Source: Frigidibacter sp. SD6-1 (lineage in GTDB: Bacteria > Pseudomonadota > Alphaproteobacteria > Rhodobacterales > Rhodobacteraceae). From it: DNA of 64,000 nt. Within the stretch, counting starts at the first letter, position 1. Each line of letters opens with the position of its first letter. Positions 26,630 to 35,445 of this stretch are shown here, piece after piece. The notes beneath the pieces were generated by a model. That model made no database searches and was not told the origin of the DNA. It saw nothing but the letters and a program-made list of their open reading frames with translations. Location of the stretch: positions 332,921-396,920 of the forward strand of contig NZ_JARJNR010000002.1 of NCBI RefSeq assembly GCF_030143255.1, given 5' to 3'. The position numbers and the translations under genes were made by a program.

Positions 26630-27868
26630 ATGGACCATCCGGGGTTCTTTTCCTTGGCCATTCTCTGGATGGTCCTTTGGGGTGCGATCGGCGGGGCGGT
26701 CATCCACCGCGCCTATCTGGCCCGAGATCTTGATGTGACCGCCGCCCGCACAGTCGGCGTGGCGGTCGGGGCGGCGACGGGGCCTTTCGGCCTTGTCCCG
26801 CTTTACCTGCGGACACCGACGCTGACCCGCGCGTGGCAGGCACTGCCATGGATCGGCGTGGTTACAGTATTTCTTTTCGCCTTTCGGGCGTCGGACCCGG
26901 ACAATGTCTGTTTCACCTCGGGGACCTTTGTCACTTCGCAACTGGTCAACGGGCTGATCATGGGCACGATCTATGGGCTGATGGCGCTGGGTCTGGCGCT
27001 GATCTTTTCGATCATCGGCATCGTCAGCTTTTCGCATGGCGAATTCTACATGATCGGCGGCATGGTGGTGTACTACATGACCGAAGTCTGGGCCCCCGGG
27101 CTTGGACCTATTGCCGCTGTGATCGCAGCCTGTGCGGTTACCTTTGGCATCGGCGCGGCGTTCGAGCGGGCCTTTTTCACGCCGATCTATGCAGGAAAGG
27201 TCGAGCGCCCGAATGAATATGCGATCCTTGTCACATTCGGTCTGGCCTTCTTCCTGCAATATCTGGTGCAGGGGCTTTCAGGGGCGAACCCCGTCAAGGC
27301 CTCGCCTTTTTTCGAACTTCCGCGCAGCGAATGGCCCGCAGGCGCGCCGATCATCGAAACCACCCGGTCGAACATAAAGCTTTTCGACATGATCTCGATC
27401 TCGACGCCCCGCCTGACAGCGGCCATCCTGTCGGTGGTCATGCTGCTGGCGCTGATCTGGTTCCTTTACAACACTTGGACCGGGCGGGCGCTTCGGGCAA
27501 CCGCACAAGACCGGCAAGCGGCGGCGGTCGCGGGCATCAATCCGGGGCGGATGAACATGCTGGCCTTCGGGCTGGGCTGCATGCTGGCAGGACTGGCAGG
27601 CGCGGTTCTGGTGCAGGCCTTTTCGTGGCTGCCCCAAACCGGGGCGATCCCGGCGCTGCGCGCCTTTGTCATCATCGTCCTGGGCGGCCTTGGGTCCTTG
27701 CCCGGCGCCTTCATCGGCGGGCTGATCCTTGGTCTGGTCGAGGCGGCAGGCGCGGGCTGCGTGCCTGATCCGACCCGGGCCGCGGCCTATCTGCCGGCCT
27801 ATGGCATGATCATCCTGACCCTTGTCCTGCTTCTGCGCCCGCAGGGCCTGTTCGGGAGGAAAGTATGA
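26630..27868 (+). CDS. LivH-type ABC permease with extra N-terminal membrane region
   Basis: A 412-residue inner-membrane permease. The usual LivH core begins near residue 100 with LVNGLIMGTIYGLMALGLALIFSIIGIVSFSHGEFYMIGG and ends with VIIVLGGLGSLPGAFIGGLILGLVEA. The first 100 residues are unusual: they add hydrophobic segments (FFSLAILWMVLWGAIGGAVI, VGVAVGAATGPFGLVPL, LPWIGVVTVFLFAF) absent from ordinary LivH of about 290-300 residues. The start at 26630 follows the binding-protein gene by 13 bases, with an AGAGGGG Shine-Dalgarno. Confidence 0.9.
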   Translation: MDHPGFFSLAILWMVLWGAIGGAVIHRAYLARDLDVTAARTVGVAVGAATGPFGLVPLYLRTPTLTRAWQALPWIGVVTVFLFAFRASDPDNVCFTSGTFVTSQLVNGLIMGTIYGLMALGLALIFSIIGIVSFSHGEFYMIGGMVVYYMTEVWAPGLGPIAAVIAACAVTFGIGAAFERAFFTPIYAGKVERPNEYAILVTFGLAFFLQYLVQGLSGANPVKASPFFELPRSEWPAGAPIIETTRSNIKLFDMISISTPRLTAAILSVVMLLALIWFLYNTWTGRALRATAQDRQAAAVAGINPGRMNMLAFGLGCMLAGLAGAVLVQAFSWLPQTGAIPALRAFVIIVLGGLGSLPGAFIGGLILGLVEAAGAGCVPDPTRAAAYLPAYGMIILTLVLLLRPQGLFGRKV

Positions 27869-29055
27869 TTTCCCACGCCCCCAAGATCGCCGGCTCTGTC
27901 GCGGCGGCCCTTCTGGTGCTGTTCCCGCTGGTCTATTCGGCAGGCAATTACGACTTCGTGATGCACCTGTGGATCACGGCCTTCTACTACGCCATCCTTG
28001 CTTCAAGCTGGGCCTTGCTGGCGGGCTATGGGGGACAGTTCTCCTTTGCCCATCTCGCCTTCATGGCACTGGGGGCCTACGGCGCGGGCATTCTGGACAA
28101 CTATGTTTTCCTGACCTCGCTGCCGACCGGCACCTGCACCGAGTTCGGGCTACTTGGCACCAACATCGTTTTTCTTCCCCCAGCAGGCACGGGCGACGCC
28201 GGGGCCTGCCTGACAGCGGCCCGTGCAACATGGCCCGAAGGCGCAACCGTCAGCCGCTTTCCGTTGCTTCTGCAGATTGCTTTCGGAGCAATCGTCGGCG
28301 GCGGGGCTGGCTGGCTCATCGGCACCTTGGTCCTTCGCCTGCGTGCGGCCTATCTGGCGCTGTTCACCGTGGGGCTGTCGGAAATTCTGCGCGCGGTCCT
28401 GTCGGCGGAAATCTGGCTGACCCGGGGTCAGGCCGGCATGCCAATGTCTCCGCTCTTCCCCGAGGGCATCACCATCCTTGGCACGACCTATGGCCCGGCG
28501 GCCAAGCTACCCGCCTATTACGTCATGCTGGCGCTGTTCTTCGCAACACTTTCGCTGCTGCTGTGGGTCGCGCGGTCTCGCATCGGGCTGTTCCTGCGCA
28601 GCTTGCGCGAGGATGAGGATGCAGCCGAGGCGCTTGGCGTCGATACCGTCAAATGGAAGCGCGCTGTCTTTGTTCTGACCGCGGCGATCGCGGCGACGGC
28701 GGGGGCGGTGCAAGGCCATTACGTCGGCCTCATCACCCCCAACACCCTCGTCCTTCTGCAAATGTCGCTGGTCATCGCCATGGCCGTCATCGGCGGGCTC
28801 GAGAACCTTGTGGCCGCCGCCATCGGCGCGATCCTGATCTCTTTCGCGCTCGAATTCCTGCGGACGGATTTCACCATTCTGGGCCTTGAGGTGGACATGA
28901 CGACATGGCGGCTGGTGTTTTTCGGTCTTCTGCTGATGCTGACCCTGCGCTTCCTGCGCAATGGCGTGATCCAGGGGGCGCTGATGTGGATCGAACGGCG
29001 CGGTGTGGGCGCCGAGACCGTCGCCAAGCGGCGTGCCGCGGAGGAGGCGAAATGA
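27865..29055 (+). CDS. LivM-type ABC permease
   Basis: A 396-residue second permease. The core signature SWALLAGYGGQFSFAHLAFMALGAYGAGIL (about 50-80) is intact, followed by LRAAYLALFTVGLSEILRAVLSAEIWLTRGQAGMP. The RIGLFLRSLREDEDAAEALGVDTVKWKRAVF loop that contacts the ATPases is also present. Start and stop overlap neighbouring genes by ATGA on both sides. The 28130-28250 stretch encodes an unusual Cys- and Gly-containing periplasmic loop. Confidence 0.92.
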   Translation: MISHAPKIAGSVAAALLVLFPLVYSAGNYDFVMHLWITAFYYAILASSWALLAGYGGQFSFAHLAFMALGAYGAGILDNYVFLTSLPTGTCTEFGLLGTNIVFLPPAGTGDAGACLTAARATWPEGATVSRFPLLLQIAFGAIVGGGAGWLIGTLVLRLRAAYLALFTVGLSEILRAVLSAEIWLTRGQAGMPMSPLFPEGITILGTTYGPAAKLPAYYVMLALFFATLSLLLWVARSRIGLFLRSLREDEDAAEALGVDTVKWKRAVFVLTAAIAATAGAVQGHYVGLITPNTLVLLQMSLVIAMAVIGGLENLVAAAIGAILISFALEFLRTDFTILGLEVDMTTWRLVFFGLLLMLTLRFLRNGVIQGALMWIERRGVGAETVAKRRAAEEAK

Positions 29056-29819
29056 TCACCTTGGACGTCAAGGACATCCGCAAGAAGTTTGGCAATCATC
29101 AGGTCTTGAAGGGCGTCAGCTTTCGCATCGAGGGCCCGGAACTGGTGGGCCTGATCGGCCCCAACGGGGCGGGCAAGACCACGCTGACCAATGTGCTGGA
29201 CGGCGCGATCAAGCCCGACAGCGGCACGATCCGCCTTAATGGGACAAGGATCGACCCGCTGCACCCCTATGAAATCGCCCGCGCGGGGCTGGGGCGCACC
29301 TTTCAGGTGACCCGCGCCTTCCGGCGGATGACGGTGCTGGAAAACCTCTACGTTCCCGCCATGGCCATGGACGCAAGCGTGAACCGCAAGGAAATGGAGG
29401 AAAAGGCCAATGAAATCCTTGCCTTCCTGACCATCGACCACTTGCGCAACGAATATGGCCGCGCACTGTCTGGCGGGCAGCAGAAGCTCTTGGAACTCGG
29501 TCGGCTTCTGATGCTCGACCCCGATGTCTACATTCTGGACGAACCCTTCGCCGGCGTTCACCCCAGCCTGATGGCCACGATCTACAAATGGATCGAGCGG
29601 GTGAATGGCGAAGGCAAGGCGATCATCCTGATCTCGCACCAGATGGAATCGATCTTCACCCTGTGCCGCCGCCTTCTGGTGCTGAACTTCGGCGACCTGA
29701 TCGCCGATGGCCCGCCAGCCGAGGTCAAGAACGACCCGGCCGTGATCGACGCCTATCTGGGGGTCGAGGAAGACATGTCCGGCACCGGCCTGCTGACACA
29801 GGAGGCAAGCCATGCTTGA
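29052..29819 (+). CDS. LivG-type ABC transporter ATPase
   Basis: A 255-residue ABC ATPase. Walker A is GPNGAGKTT (about 36-44), the signature is LSGGQQKLLELGRLLM and Walker B is VYILDEPFAGVHP. The family-specific GRTFQVTRAFRRMTVLENL follows Walker A. It energises uptake with the LivF partner encoded next. The start at 29052 overlaps the permease stop (ATGA) and an upstream in-frame extension is rejected. Confidence 0.94.
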   Translation: MITLDVKDIRKKFGNHQVLKGVSFRIEGPELVGLIGPNGAGKTTLTNVLDGAIKPDSGTIRLNGTRIDPLHPYEIARAGLGRTFQVTRAFRRMTVLENLYVPAMAMDASVNRKEMEEKANEILAFLTIDHLRNEYGRALSGGQQKLLELGRLLMLDPDVYILDEPFAGVHPSLMATIYKWIERVNGEGKAIILISHQMESIFTLCRRLLVLNFGDLIADGPPAEVKNDPAVIDAYLGVEEDMSGTGLLTQEASHA

Positions 29820-30516
29820 AGTCCGCAACATGGACGTGGGCTATTACCGCGACCTGAACATCCTGTCGGCGCTGAACCTCGATGTGAAGCCGGGCCAGAT
29901 CGTCACCATCCTGGGGGCCAACGGCGTGGGCAAGTCCACCTCGCTCAAGGCGATCTACGGCTTTCTGCGCCCCAATGGCGGCACGATTCATCTGGATGGC
30001 CAACCGTTGATCGATGTGCCCACGCATGAGCGGATCAATCTCGGCCTTGCCTATATCCCCCAGCATCCCGGCATCTTCCGGGAAATGACGGTCGAGGAAA
30101 ACCTGCTGCTTGGGGCCTGGACCTTCCGCCGGGACAAGGGCCGCATCGCCCGCAAGCTGGACGAACAATACAGCCGCTTTCCGGTCTTGAAGGAAAAGCG
30201 CCGCCAGCCGTCGGGGCAGCTGTCTGGCGGCCAGCAGCGGATGATCGAGATCGGACGCACCCTGATGGGCAATCCGAAGGTGCTTTTGGTCGATGAACCC
30301 ACGGCGGGCCTGTCCAAGACCTATGCCGAAGATGTCTATCAGATGCTGCGCGATCTGCGCGACCGCGACAATCTGGGCATCCTGCTGGTCGATCAGGAAA
30401 TCCGCCATGCCCTGCGGATTGCCGATTATGTCTATGTGCTGGAACTGGGGCGCAACAAGTTCGAAGGCCCGCCATCCGAGTTCGGCGATCTGCAAAAAGC
30501 GTTCTGGGTGGGCTGA
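29812..30516 (+). CDS. LivF-type ABC transporter ATPase
   Basis: A 234-residue ABC ATPase. Walker A is GANGVGKSTS (note Val for the usual Ala), the signature is LSGGQQRMIEIGRTLM and Walker B is VLLVDEPTAGLS. LGLAYIPQHPGIFREMTVEENLLLG is typical of LivF. It overlaps the LivG gene by eight bases and its stop shares a base with the asparaginase start (TGATG). Confidence 0.94.
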   Translation: MLEVRNMDVGYYRDLNILSALNLDVKPGQIVTILGANGVGKSTSLKAIYGFLRPNGGTIHLDGQPLIDVPTHERINLGLAYIPQHPGIFREMTVEENLLLGAWTFRRDKGRIARKLDEQYSRFPVLKEKRRQPSGQLSGGQQRMIEIGRTLMGNPKVLLVDEPTAGLSKTYAEDVYQMLRDLRDRDNLGILLVDQEIRHALRIADYVYVLELGRNKFEGPPSEFGDLQKAFWVG

Positions 30517-31343
30517 TGCGTCTGATCCATACCGGCGGCACGATCGGCATGGCTCCGTCGCCACAAGGCCTTGTTCCGGCGCCGGGGGTGGTCGAAGCGG
30601 CGGTCGGCGAACGGGCGCAGGTCACGGCCCTTGATCCGCTGGTCGACAGCGCGGCCATCGGCGCAGCTGACTGGAACCGCCTCCTCGACCTGATTGAGAC
30701 CGCCGACGACCCGGTCATCGTGACCCATGGCACCGACACCATGGCCTATACCGGCGCGGCGCTTTCCCAGGCGCTGGCCGGGCGGGACGCTCCGGTTATC
30801 CTCTGCGGCGCAATGGCTCCGCTGGGAACCGGCGGCGATGCCGAGGGCAATCTTGACCTTGCGCTGTCGGCACAGCCAGGCCCCGGCGTCTGGCTGGCCT
30901 TCGCCGGTCGCCTGATCCCTGCGGCGGGCCTTGTGAAACACGACAGTCACGGCGCCGACAGTTTCCGCGCGGTGCCGCACGCGCCGTTGTCTCGCCCCCC
31001 GGCCCGCCGGTTCGGCCCGGCACGCATCGGCATCATTACCCTGACGCCGGGTATTCCGGCAGCGATGGTCCGCGCGGCCCTGTCCGAACTTGATGGTTGC
31101 GTGCTGCGGGTCTTTGGCGCGGGAACCGCCCCGCCCGATCCGGCGCTGTATCGGGCGTTGTGCGAGGCCCATCTACGCGGATGTGCCCTGCGGGCCGTTT
31201 CGGCCTGTGAAACCGGCGGCCTTGCCCCCGGCGCCTATGCGGCAGGGGCTACCCTTTGGGAGTCTGGGGTGCAGAACGGCGGGCTGGAAACAGCTGAATC
31301 GGCCTTCGTTCGGCTTTGGCTCCACCATTCGAAAGGGGCATGA
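30516..31343 (+). CDS. L-asparaginase family protein
   Basis: A 275-residue asparaginase/glutaminase-type amidohydrolase. The two active-site threonine motifs are present: TGGTIG at 6-11 and HGTDTM at 71-76. It is shorter than type II enzymes (about 325) and has no signal peptide, so it is cytoplasmic. As the gene after the importer it would convert asparagine to aspartate, feeding the aspartase that followed before truncation. A related activity on N-substituted amides is possible. Confidence 0.88.
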   Translation: MRLIHTGGTIGMAPSPQGLVPAPGVVEAAVGERAQVTALDPLVDSAAIGAADWNRLLDLIETADDPVIVTHGTDTMAYTGAALSQALAGRDAPVILCGAMAPLGTGGDAEGNLDLALSAQPGPGVWLAFAGRLIPAAGLVKHDSHGADSFRAVPHAPLSRPPARRFGPARIGIITLTPGIPAAMVRAALSELDGCVLRVFGAGTAPPDPALYRALCEAHLRGCALRAVSACETGGLAPGAYAAGATLWESGVQNGGLETAESAFVRLWLHHSKGA

Positions 31344-31939
31344 TGCGGCAGGACAAGGATTCTCTGGGGGTAGTAGACATCCCCGATCACGCGCTCTGGG
31401 GCGCACAAACCCAGCGCGCAATCGAAAATTTTCGCGCCAGCGGCATTCCCATCAGCCATTTCCCGTCGCTGCTCCGAGCGCTTGCGCAGGTCAAGCGGGC
31501 TGCGGCAGCCGTGAACGCATCTCAGGGGCGGTTAGACCAGGCTCTGGCCAGCGCCATCATGCAGGCCGCCGATGAGGTGATCAAGGGCGCGCATGGGACG
31601 CATTTTCCCGTCGGTGTCTTGCAAGGCGGTGCCGGGACGTCATCAAACATGAACATGAACATGAACGAAGTTCTGGCCAACCGCGCGCTGGCAATCCTGG
31701 GCCATCCGCACGGCGCGCACCACATCTTGCATCCAAATAACCATGTGAACCTCTGCCAATCCACCAACGATGTTTATCCGACCGCGATCAGGCTGGCGCT
31801 GATGGCCGAGACGATTGGCCTGCAAGCTGCGCTGGCCGGTCTTGCAGAGGCTTTCGCGACCAAGGGCGCAGCATGCTATAGGAAGACGGCGACGTGCCAT
31901 GCCCCCTTTGATCTGCTAAGAATATCGCATGGCTTATGA
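31340..31939 (+). pseudogene. aspA: Truncated aspartate ammonia-lyase (aspartase)
   Basis: The first ~180 residues follow aspartase/fumarase closely: DSLGVVDIPDHALWGAQTQRAIENF, GGAGTSSNMNMNMNEVLANRA, HPNNHVNLCQSTNDVYPTAIRLAL. Homology ends near residue 180 (AEAFATKGAAC, around 31873) and about 20 unrelated residues follow to a stop. The remaining ~280 residues, including the catalytic GSSxMPxKxN loop, are absent. The start overlaps the asparaginase stop. The break coincides with the start of an AT-richer HEPN-like gene, so a recombination or insertion-deletion event removed the 3' part. It cannot be an active lyase. Confidence 0.85.
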
Positions 31940-32612
31940 CCCCGATGACAATCCTGACGATAGGTTCCACTTTGAAATATGGAGTGGCCCAACCGAAGCT
32001 CTGAAGGCTACAAACCCCAGCGTCTCGTATTGCGAAAATCACAACGCAGACTTTGACTATGGATTGGCCGCATTGGACTTCAAGCTTTCGGCGCTGGCGC
32101 TGATGGAGCGACAGCGCGAGGACTGTCATTTGTCGAATTGGACAGCCCCAGTTCTGCACATGATCCGCCAGACACTCGAACTCACTTTAAAATCTCTGAT
32201 TGAAACTGTTGGGTGGAAGGTCGGCGCTAAAGCCGGAAAAGTTCGGTTTAAGCATGACCTGCGAGACCTGTGGAAGCAAGGTCGTGATTGGTTGGTTGAA
32301 AACGGCTACCCGATCGACAACGATGTGCGTTTGGCAGCGACCGACGGCATCGTCGAGAACATGCATGCAATCGATCCAACGGGCGATCTGTTTAGATTCG
32401 GCACTTCAAGCAGAAAAGCTTTCGGAAGGAATAGGAGTTCCGACCGCGTTGGATATCGACAGGATCAACTATTCGAGGAATTCGAGCAGGCTTGCGAATT
32501 TCTTGATCACTGGTGCGGAGTTGTGATGCGAGAAATCATTCAAGCCGAACAGGGCTGGGAGAAGGACCCATTCTTTGATCGGGAAGACTACCCAAAGATC
32601 AAAAGCGATTAG
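31929..32612 (+). CDS. Hypothetical HEPN-like protein in an AT-rich insert
   Basis: A 227-residue protein, acidic at the start (MAYDPDDNPDDRFHFEIW). Residues ~75-115 (APVLHMIRQTLELTLKSLIE followed by RFKHDLRDLW) resemble the helical core of HEPN-type proteins, where an E-L-x-L-K-x-L helix pairs with an HDL motif. Some HEPN proteins are RNases in defence or toxin systems, but a clear R-x4-6-H catalytic motif is not obvious here. Base composition and codon use differ visibly from the neighbours. It starts inside the tail of the truncated aspartase frame, indicating transfer. The function is unknown. Confidence 0.6.
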   Translation: MAYDPDDNPDDRFHFEIWSGPTEALKATNPSVSYCENHNADFDYGLAALDFKLSALALMERQREDCHLSNWTAPVLHMIRQTLELTLKSLIETVGWKVGAKAGKVRFKHDLRDLWKQGRDWLVENGYPIDNDVRLAATDGIVENMHAIDPTGDLFRFGTSSRKAFGRNRSSDRVGYRQDQLFEEFEQACEFLDHWCGVVMREIIQAEQGWEKDPFFDREDYPKIKSD

Positions 32613-32734
32613 TAGGTCAAGGCAACGGCGGGGTCGATAGGTCGATAATCTGGTTGAGGCCCTCACGCGAATTGAGGTGCTCCGGTCCCGTCCGCCGACC
32701 GAAGGTCTGGATCGCCCCGCATAGCGGTCAGCCC

Positions 32735-33727
32735 TCAGATCACCCCGTCCGCCCGGAACAGTGCCTTGACGTCCTGCTCGGGGCGCGGCCCGAAATGGCT
32801 GATGACCTCGGCCGCCGCGATGCAGCCCATGCGGCCGGCCGTCTGCAGGCCCTGGCCGGTCGCGAGGCCATAGAGGAATCCGGCCGCGAACTGGTCGCCC
32901 GCGCCGGTCGCGTCGACCGGCACAACGCGATGGACCGGCACCTCGACCCGCTCCGCGCCGCGGATCACGACGACATCGGCGCCCGAGCGGGTGCACACGA
33001 TCAGCGGGCAGTCGGCCTTGGCCTCGGCAAGCGCCGCCTCCAGATCCTCGGTCTGGTAGAGCGAGCACCATTCGTGCTGGTTGCCGATCACATAATCCAT
33101 CTGGTCATGCACCAGTCGCCGGAAATCCGCCCGGTGCCGGTCGACGCAGAACGGATCGGAGAGCGAAATGCCCGCCTTGCCGCCCGCCCTGTGGCAGGCC
33201 TCGGCGGCCTTCAGGAACGCGGCCTTGCCCTGATCCTTGTCGAAGAGATAGCCTTCCAGGAACAGGTAGTCGGCCGCCCTCACCACCTCCTCGTCGAGGT
33301 CCTCGGGGCCGAAATCGGCGCCTGCGCCCAGGTAGGTGTTCATCGACCTTTCGCCATCCCCGGTGACGAAGATCATCGAGCGCGAGGTCGGCAGGTCGGC
33401 TGCGGCCGACGGCGGGTTCGGGAAGGCCGTGCCCTCCGCCTCAAGCGATTTGGCATAGAAACGCCCGAGCGCGTCATCCTTCACCTTGCCGACAAAGGCC
33501 GTGCGGAGCCCCAGATTTCCAAGCCCGGCAATGGTATTTCCCACCGACCCGCCCGGCGCCTGAACCCGCTCCTTCATCGAGGCATAGAGCGTCTCGCCGC
33601 GTTCGCGGTCGACAAGCTGCATGATGCCCTTCTCGATCCCCATCCAGTCGAGGAAATCGTCGTCGCACTGGGTCAGCACATCGACCATGGCATTGCCAAG
33701 GCCGACGACATCGAAACGTTTGGTCAC
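32735..33727 (-). CDS. PfkB family carbohydrate/adenosine kinase
   Basis: A 330-residue ribokinase-fold kinase. The N-terminal FDVVGLGNAMVDVLTQCDDDFLDWMGIEKGIMQLVD, the GGSVGNTIAGLGNLG stretch, and the C-terminal anion-hole motif VVPVDATGAGDQFAAGFLYGLATGQ (catalytic Asp) are intact. Its pattern is closest to the adenosine-kinase-like branch of alphaproteobacteria. The exact sugar or nucleoside is not determined. Its start overlaps the nth stop by four bases. Confidence 0.9.
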   Translation of the reverse strand: MTKRFDVVGLGNAMVDVLTQCDDDFLDWMGIEKGIMQLVDRERGETLYASMKERVQAPGGSVGNTIAGLGNLGLRTAFVGKVKDDALGRFYAKSLEAEGTAFPNPPSAAADLPTSRSMIFVTGDGERSMNTYLGAGADFGPEDLDEEVVRAADYLFLEGYLFDKDQGKAAFLKAAEACHRAGGKAGISLSDPFCVDRHRADFRRLVHDQMDYVIGNQHEWCSLYQTEDLEAALAEAKADCPLIVCTRSGADVVVIRGAERVEVPVHRVVPVDATGAGDQFAAGFLYGLATGQGLQTAGRMGCIAAAEVISHFGPRPEQDVKALFRADGVI

Positions 33728-34368
33728 AGATTCTTCTCCTCATAGGGGCAGAGATCACGGATCAGGCAGGCCCGGCATTTCGGGCTGCGCGCCGTGCAGG
33801 TATAGCGGCCATGCAGGATCAGCCAGTGGTGGGCATGGTGCTGGAATTCGGCCGGGATGTGATCTTCGATGGCGCGCTCGACCTGATCGACATCCTTGCC
33901 GGGCGCGATGCCGGTGCGGTTGCCGACGCGGAAGATATGCGTATCGACCGCCTGCGCGGGGTGACGGAACCACATGTTCAGGACGACATTCGCGGTCTTG
34001 CGGCCCACACCCGGCAAGGATTGCAGCGCGGCGCGGGAAGACGGGACTTGCCCGCCGTACGCCTCGACCAGAATGCGGCTCAGTTTAATGACATTCTTCG
34101 CCTTCTGCCGGAAGAGGCCGATGGTCTTGATATGCTCCGTCAGGCCGTCCTCGCCGAGCGCCAGCATCTTTTCGGGGCTGTCGGCGATCTGGAACAGCGT
34201 CCGCGTCGCCTTGTTGACGCCCGCATCCGTCGCCTGCGCCGACAGCGCCACCGCGACCAGGAGCGTGAAGGCATTCACATGCTCAAGCTCGCCCTTGGGG
34301 TGGGCCTCCGCCTCCCGGAACCGGGTGAAAATCTCGCGGATCGTGTGATAATCGAGCTGGCGCGCCAT
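33724..34368 (-). CDS. nth: Endonuclease III (DNA glycosylase/AP lyase)
   Basis: A 214-residue base-excision repair enzyme removing oxidised pyrimidines. The helix-hairpin-helix LPGVGRKTANVVL contains the catalytic Lys124, and Asp142 lies in VDTHIFRV. The iron-sulfur cysteines are at 191, 198, 201 and 207 (C-x6-C-x2-C-x5-C). The start MARQLDYHTI at 34368 gives the usual length; the longer frame upstream crosses the divergent gene's promoter. It is divergent from an alkyl-transfer repair gene. Confidence 0.96.
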   Translation of the reverse strand: MARQLDYHTIREIFTRFREAEAHPKGELEHVNAFTLLVAVALSAQATDAGVNKATRTLFQIADSPEKMLALGEDGLTEHIKTIGLFRQKAKNVIKLSRILVEAYGGQVPSSRAALQSLPGVGRKTANVVLNMWFRHPAQAVDTHIFRVGNRTGIAPGKDVDQVERAIEDHIPAEFQHHAHHWLILHGRYTCTARSPKCRACLIRDLCPYEEKNL

Positions 34369-34474
34369 GGCTTCCTCATGCCCTGTGCGCCCGCTACCGT
34401 GCAAGCAAAAAGCCGCAAAATCCGGGTCGCGCGCGACCTTCCCCTTCCCTATTCTCGGCGCAAGGAGAATTGCC

Positions 34475-35323
34475 ATGCAGATCGACGGCCCCTCGGACGC
34501 CTATCACTATCAGGTCATCGGCCGCGCGCTGCGCGAGATCGACGCGGCGGGGCAATCGGCCCTTTCGCTCGATGATCTTGCCCGGCGGCTGAAGATGAGC
34601 CCCGCGCATTTCCAGCGCACCTTCTCGGCCTGGGTCGGCGTCTCGCCCAAGCGCTATCAGCAATATCTGACGCTCGATCATGCCAAGCGGCTTCTGGCGG
34701 AACGATTCACCCTTCTCGATACGGCGCACGAGACCGGCCTGTCCGGCACCGGACGGCTGCATGACCTCTTCCTGAGGTGGGAGGCGATGAGCCCCGGCGC
34801 CTATGCGGCGGCGGGCGAAGGGCTCGATGTCAGCTACGGCTGGTTCCCCTCGCCTTTCGGCGAGGCGCTGGCGATGGGCACAGAGCGTGGCCTGTGCGGG
34901 TTGGCCTTCGCCGAGGAATGCGGGCGCGCGGCGGCCTTCGCCGACATGACGGGGCGCTGGCCAGCCGCGCGGTTCAGCGAACGCCCCGAGGCGCTGCGCC
35001 CCTGGGTCGAGGCGGCCTTTGCCCAGAAGGGCGAGGCGAGGCTTTTGATGATCGGCGCCCCCTTCCAGATCAAGGTCTGGGAGGCGCTGCTGCAGATACC
35101 TTCAGGTCAGGTGACCACCTATTCGGAGCTTGCCCGCGTAACAGGCCATCCGACTGCGCAACGGGCGGTGGGCACCGCTGTCGGGCGCAATCCGGTCAGC
35201 TTCCTCATCCCCTGCCACCGGGCGCTGAGGAAATCCGGCGGGCTCGGCGGTTATCACTGGGGCCTGCCGGTCAAGCGCGCGATGCTCGCGTGGGAAGCGG
35301 CGCGCGAAGAGGAGGCTGCCTGA
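34475..35323 (+). CDS. AraC-type HTH fused to O6-alkylguanine-DNA alkyltransferase (Ada-like)
   Basis: A 282-residue two-domain protein. Residues ~15-110 form an AraC-type DNA-binding domain (LSLDDLARRLKMSPAHFQRTFSAWVGVSPKRYQQYL). Residues ~195-280 are the methyltransferase domain with the acceptor motif PCHR (C247) and FQIKVWEALLQIPSGQVTTYSELA. It lacks Ada's N-terminal zinc domain that repairs phosphotriesters, so the methyl-sensing switch known for E. coli Ada is missing. It repairs O6-methylguanine and may regulate repair genes. It is divergent from nth. Confidence 0.92.
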   Translation: MQIDGPSDAYHYQVIGRALREIDAAGQSALSLDDLARRLKMSPAHFQRTFSAWVGVSPKRYQQYLTLDHAKRLLAERFTLLDTAHETGLSGTGRLHDLFLRWEAMSPGAYAAAGEGLDVSYGWFPSPFGEALAMGTERGLCGLAFAEECGRAAAFADMTGRWPAARFSERPEALRPWVEAAFAQKGEARLLMIGAPFQIKVWEALLQIPSGQVTTYSELARVTGHPTAQRAVGTAVGRNPVSFLIPCHRALRKSGGLGGYHWGLPVKRAMLAWEAAREEEAA

Positions 35324-35445
35324 CACGCTCCTGAAAAGGCCGCCATGAGCGGCATTCCGCCGACCCGCGCGTGGCGACGGATCGTTATTGCCTAACACAG
35401 GCGTTATGCAGAGCGTCGACCCGTCTTTATCATGGAGCTCTCCAT

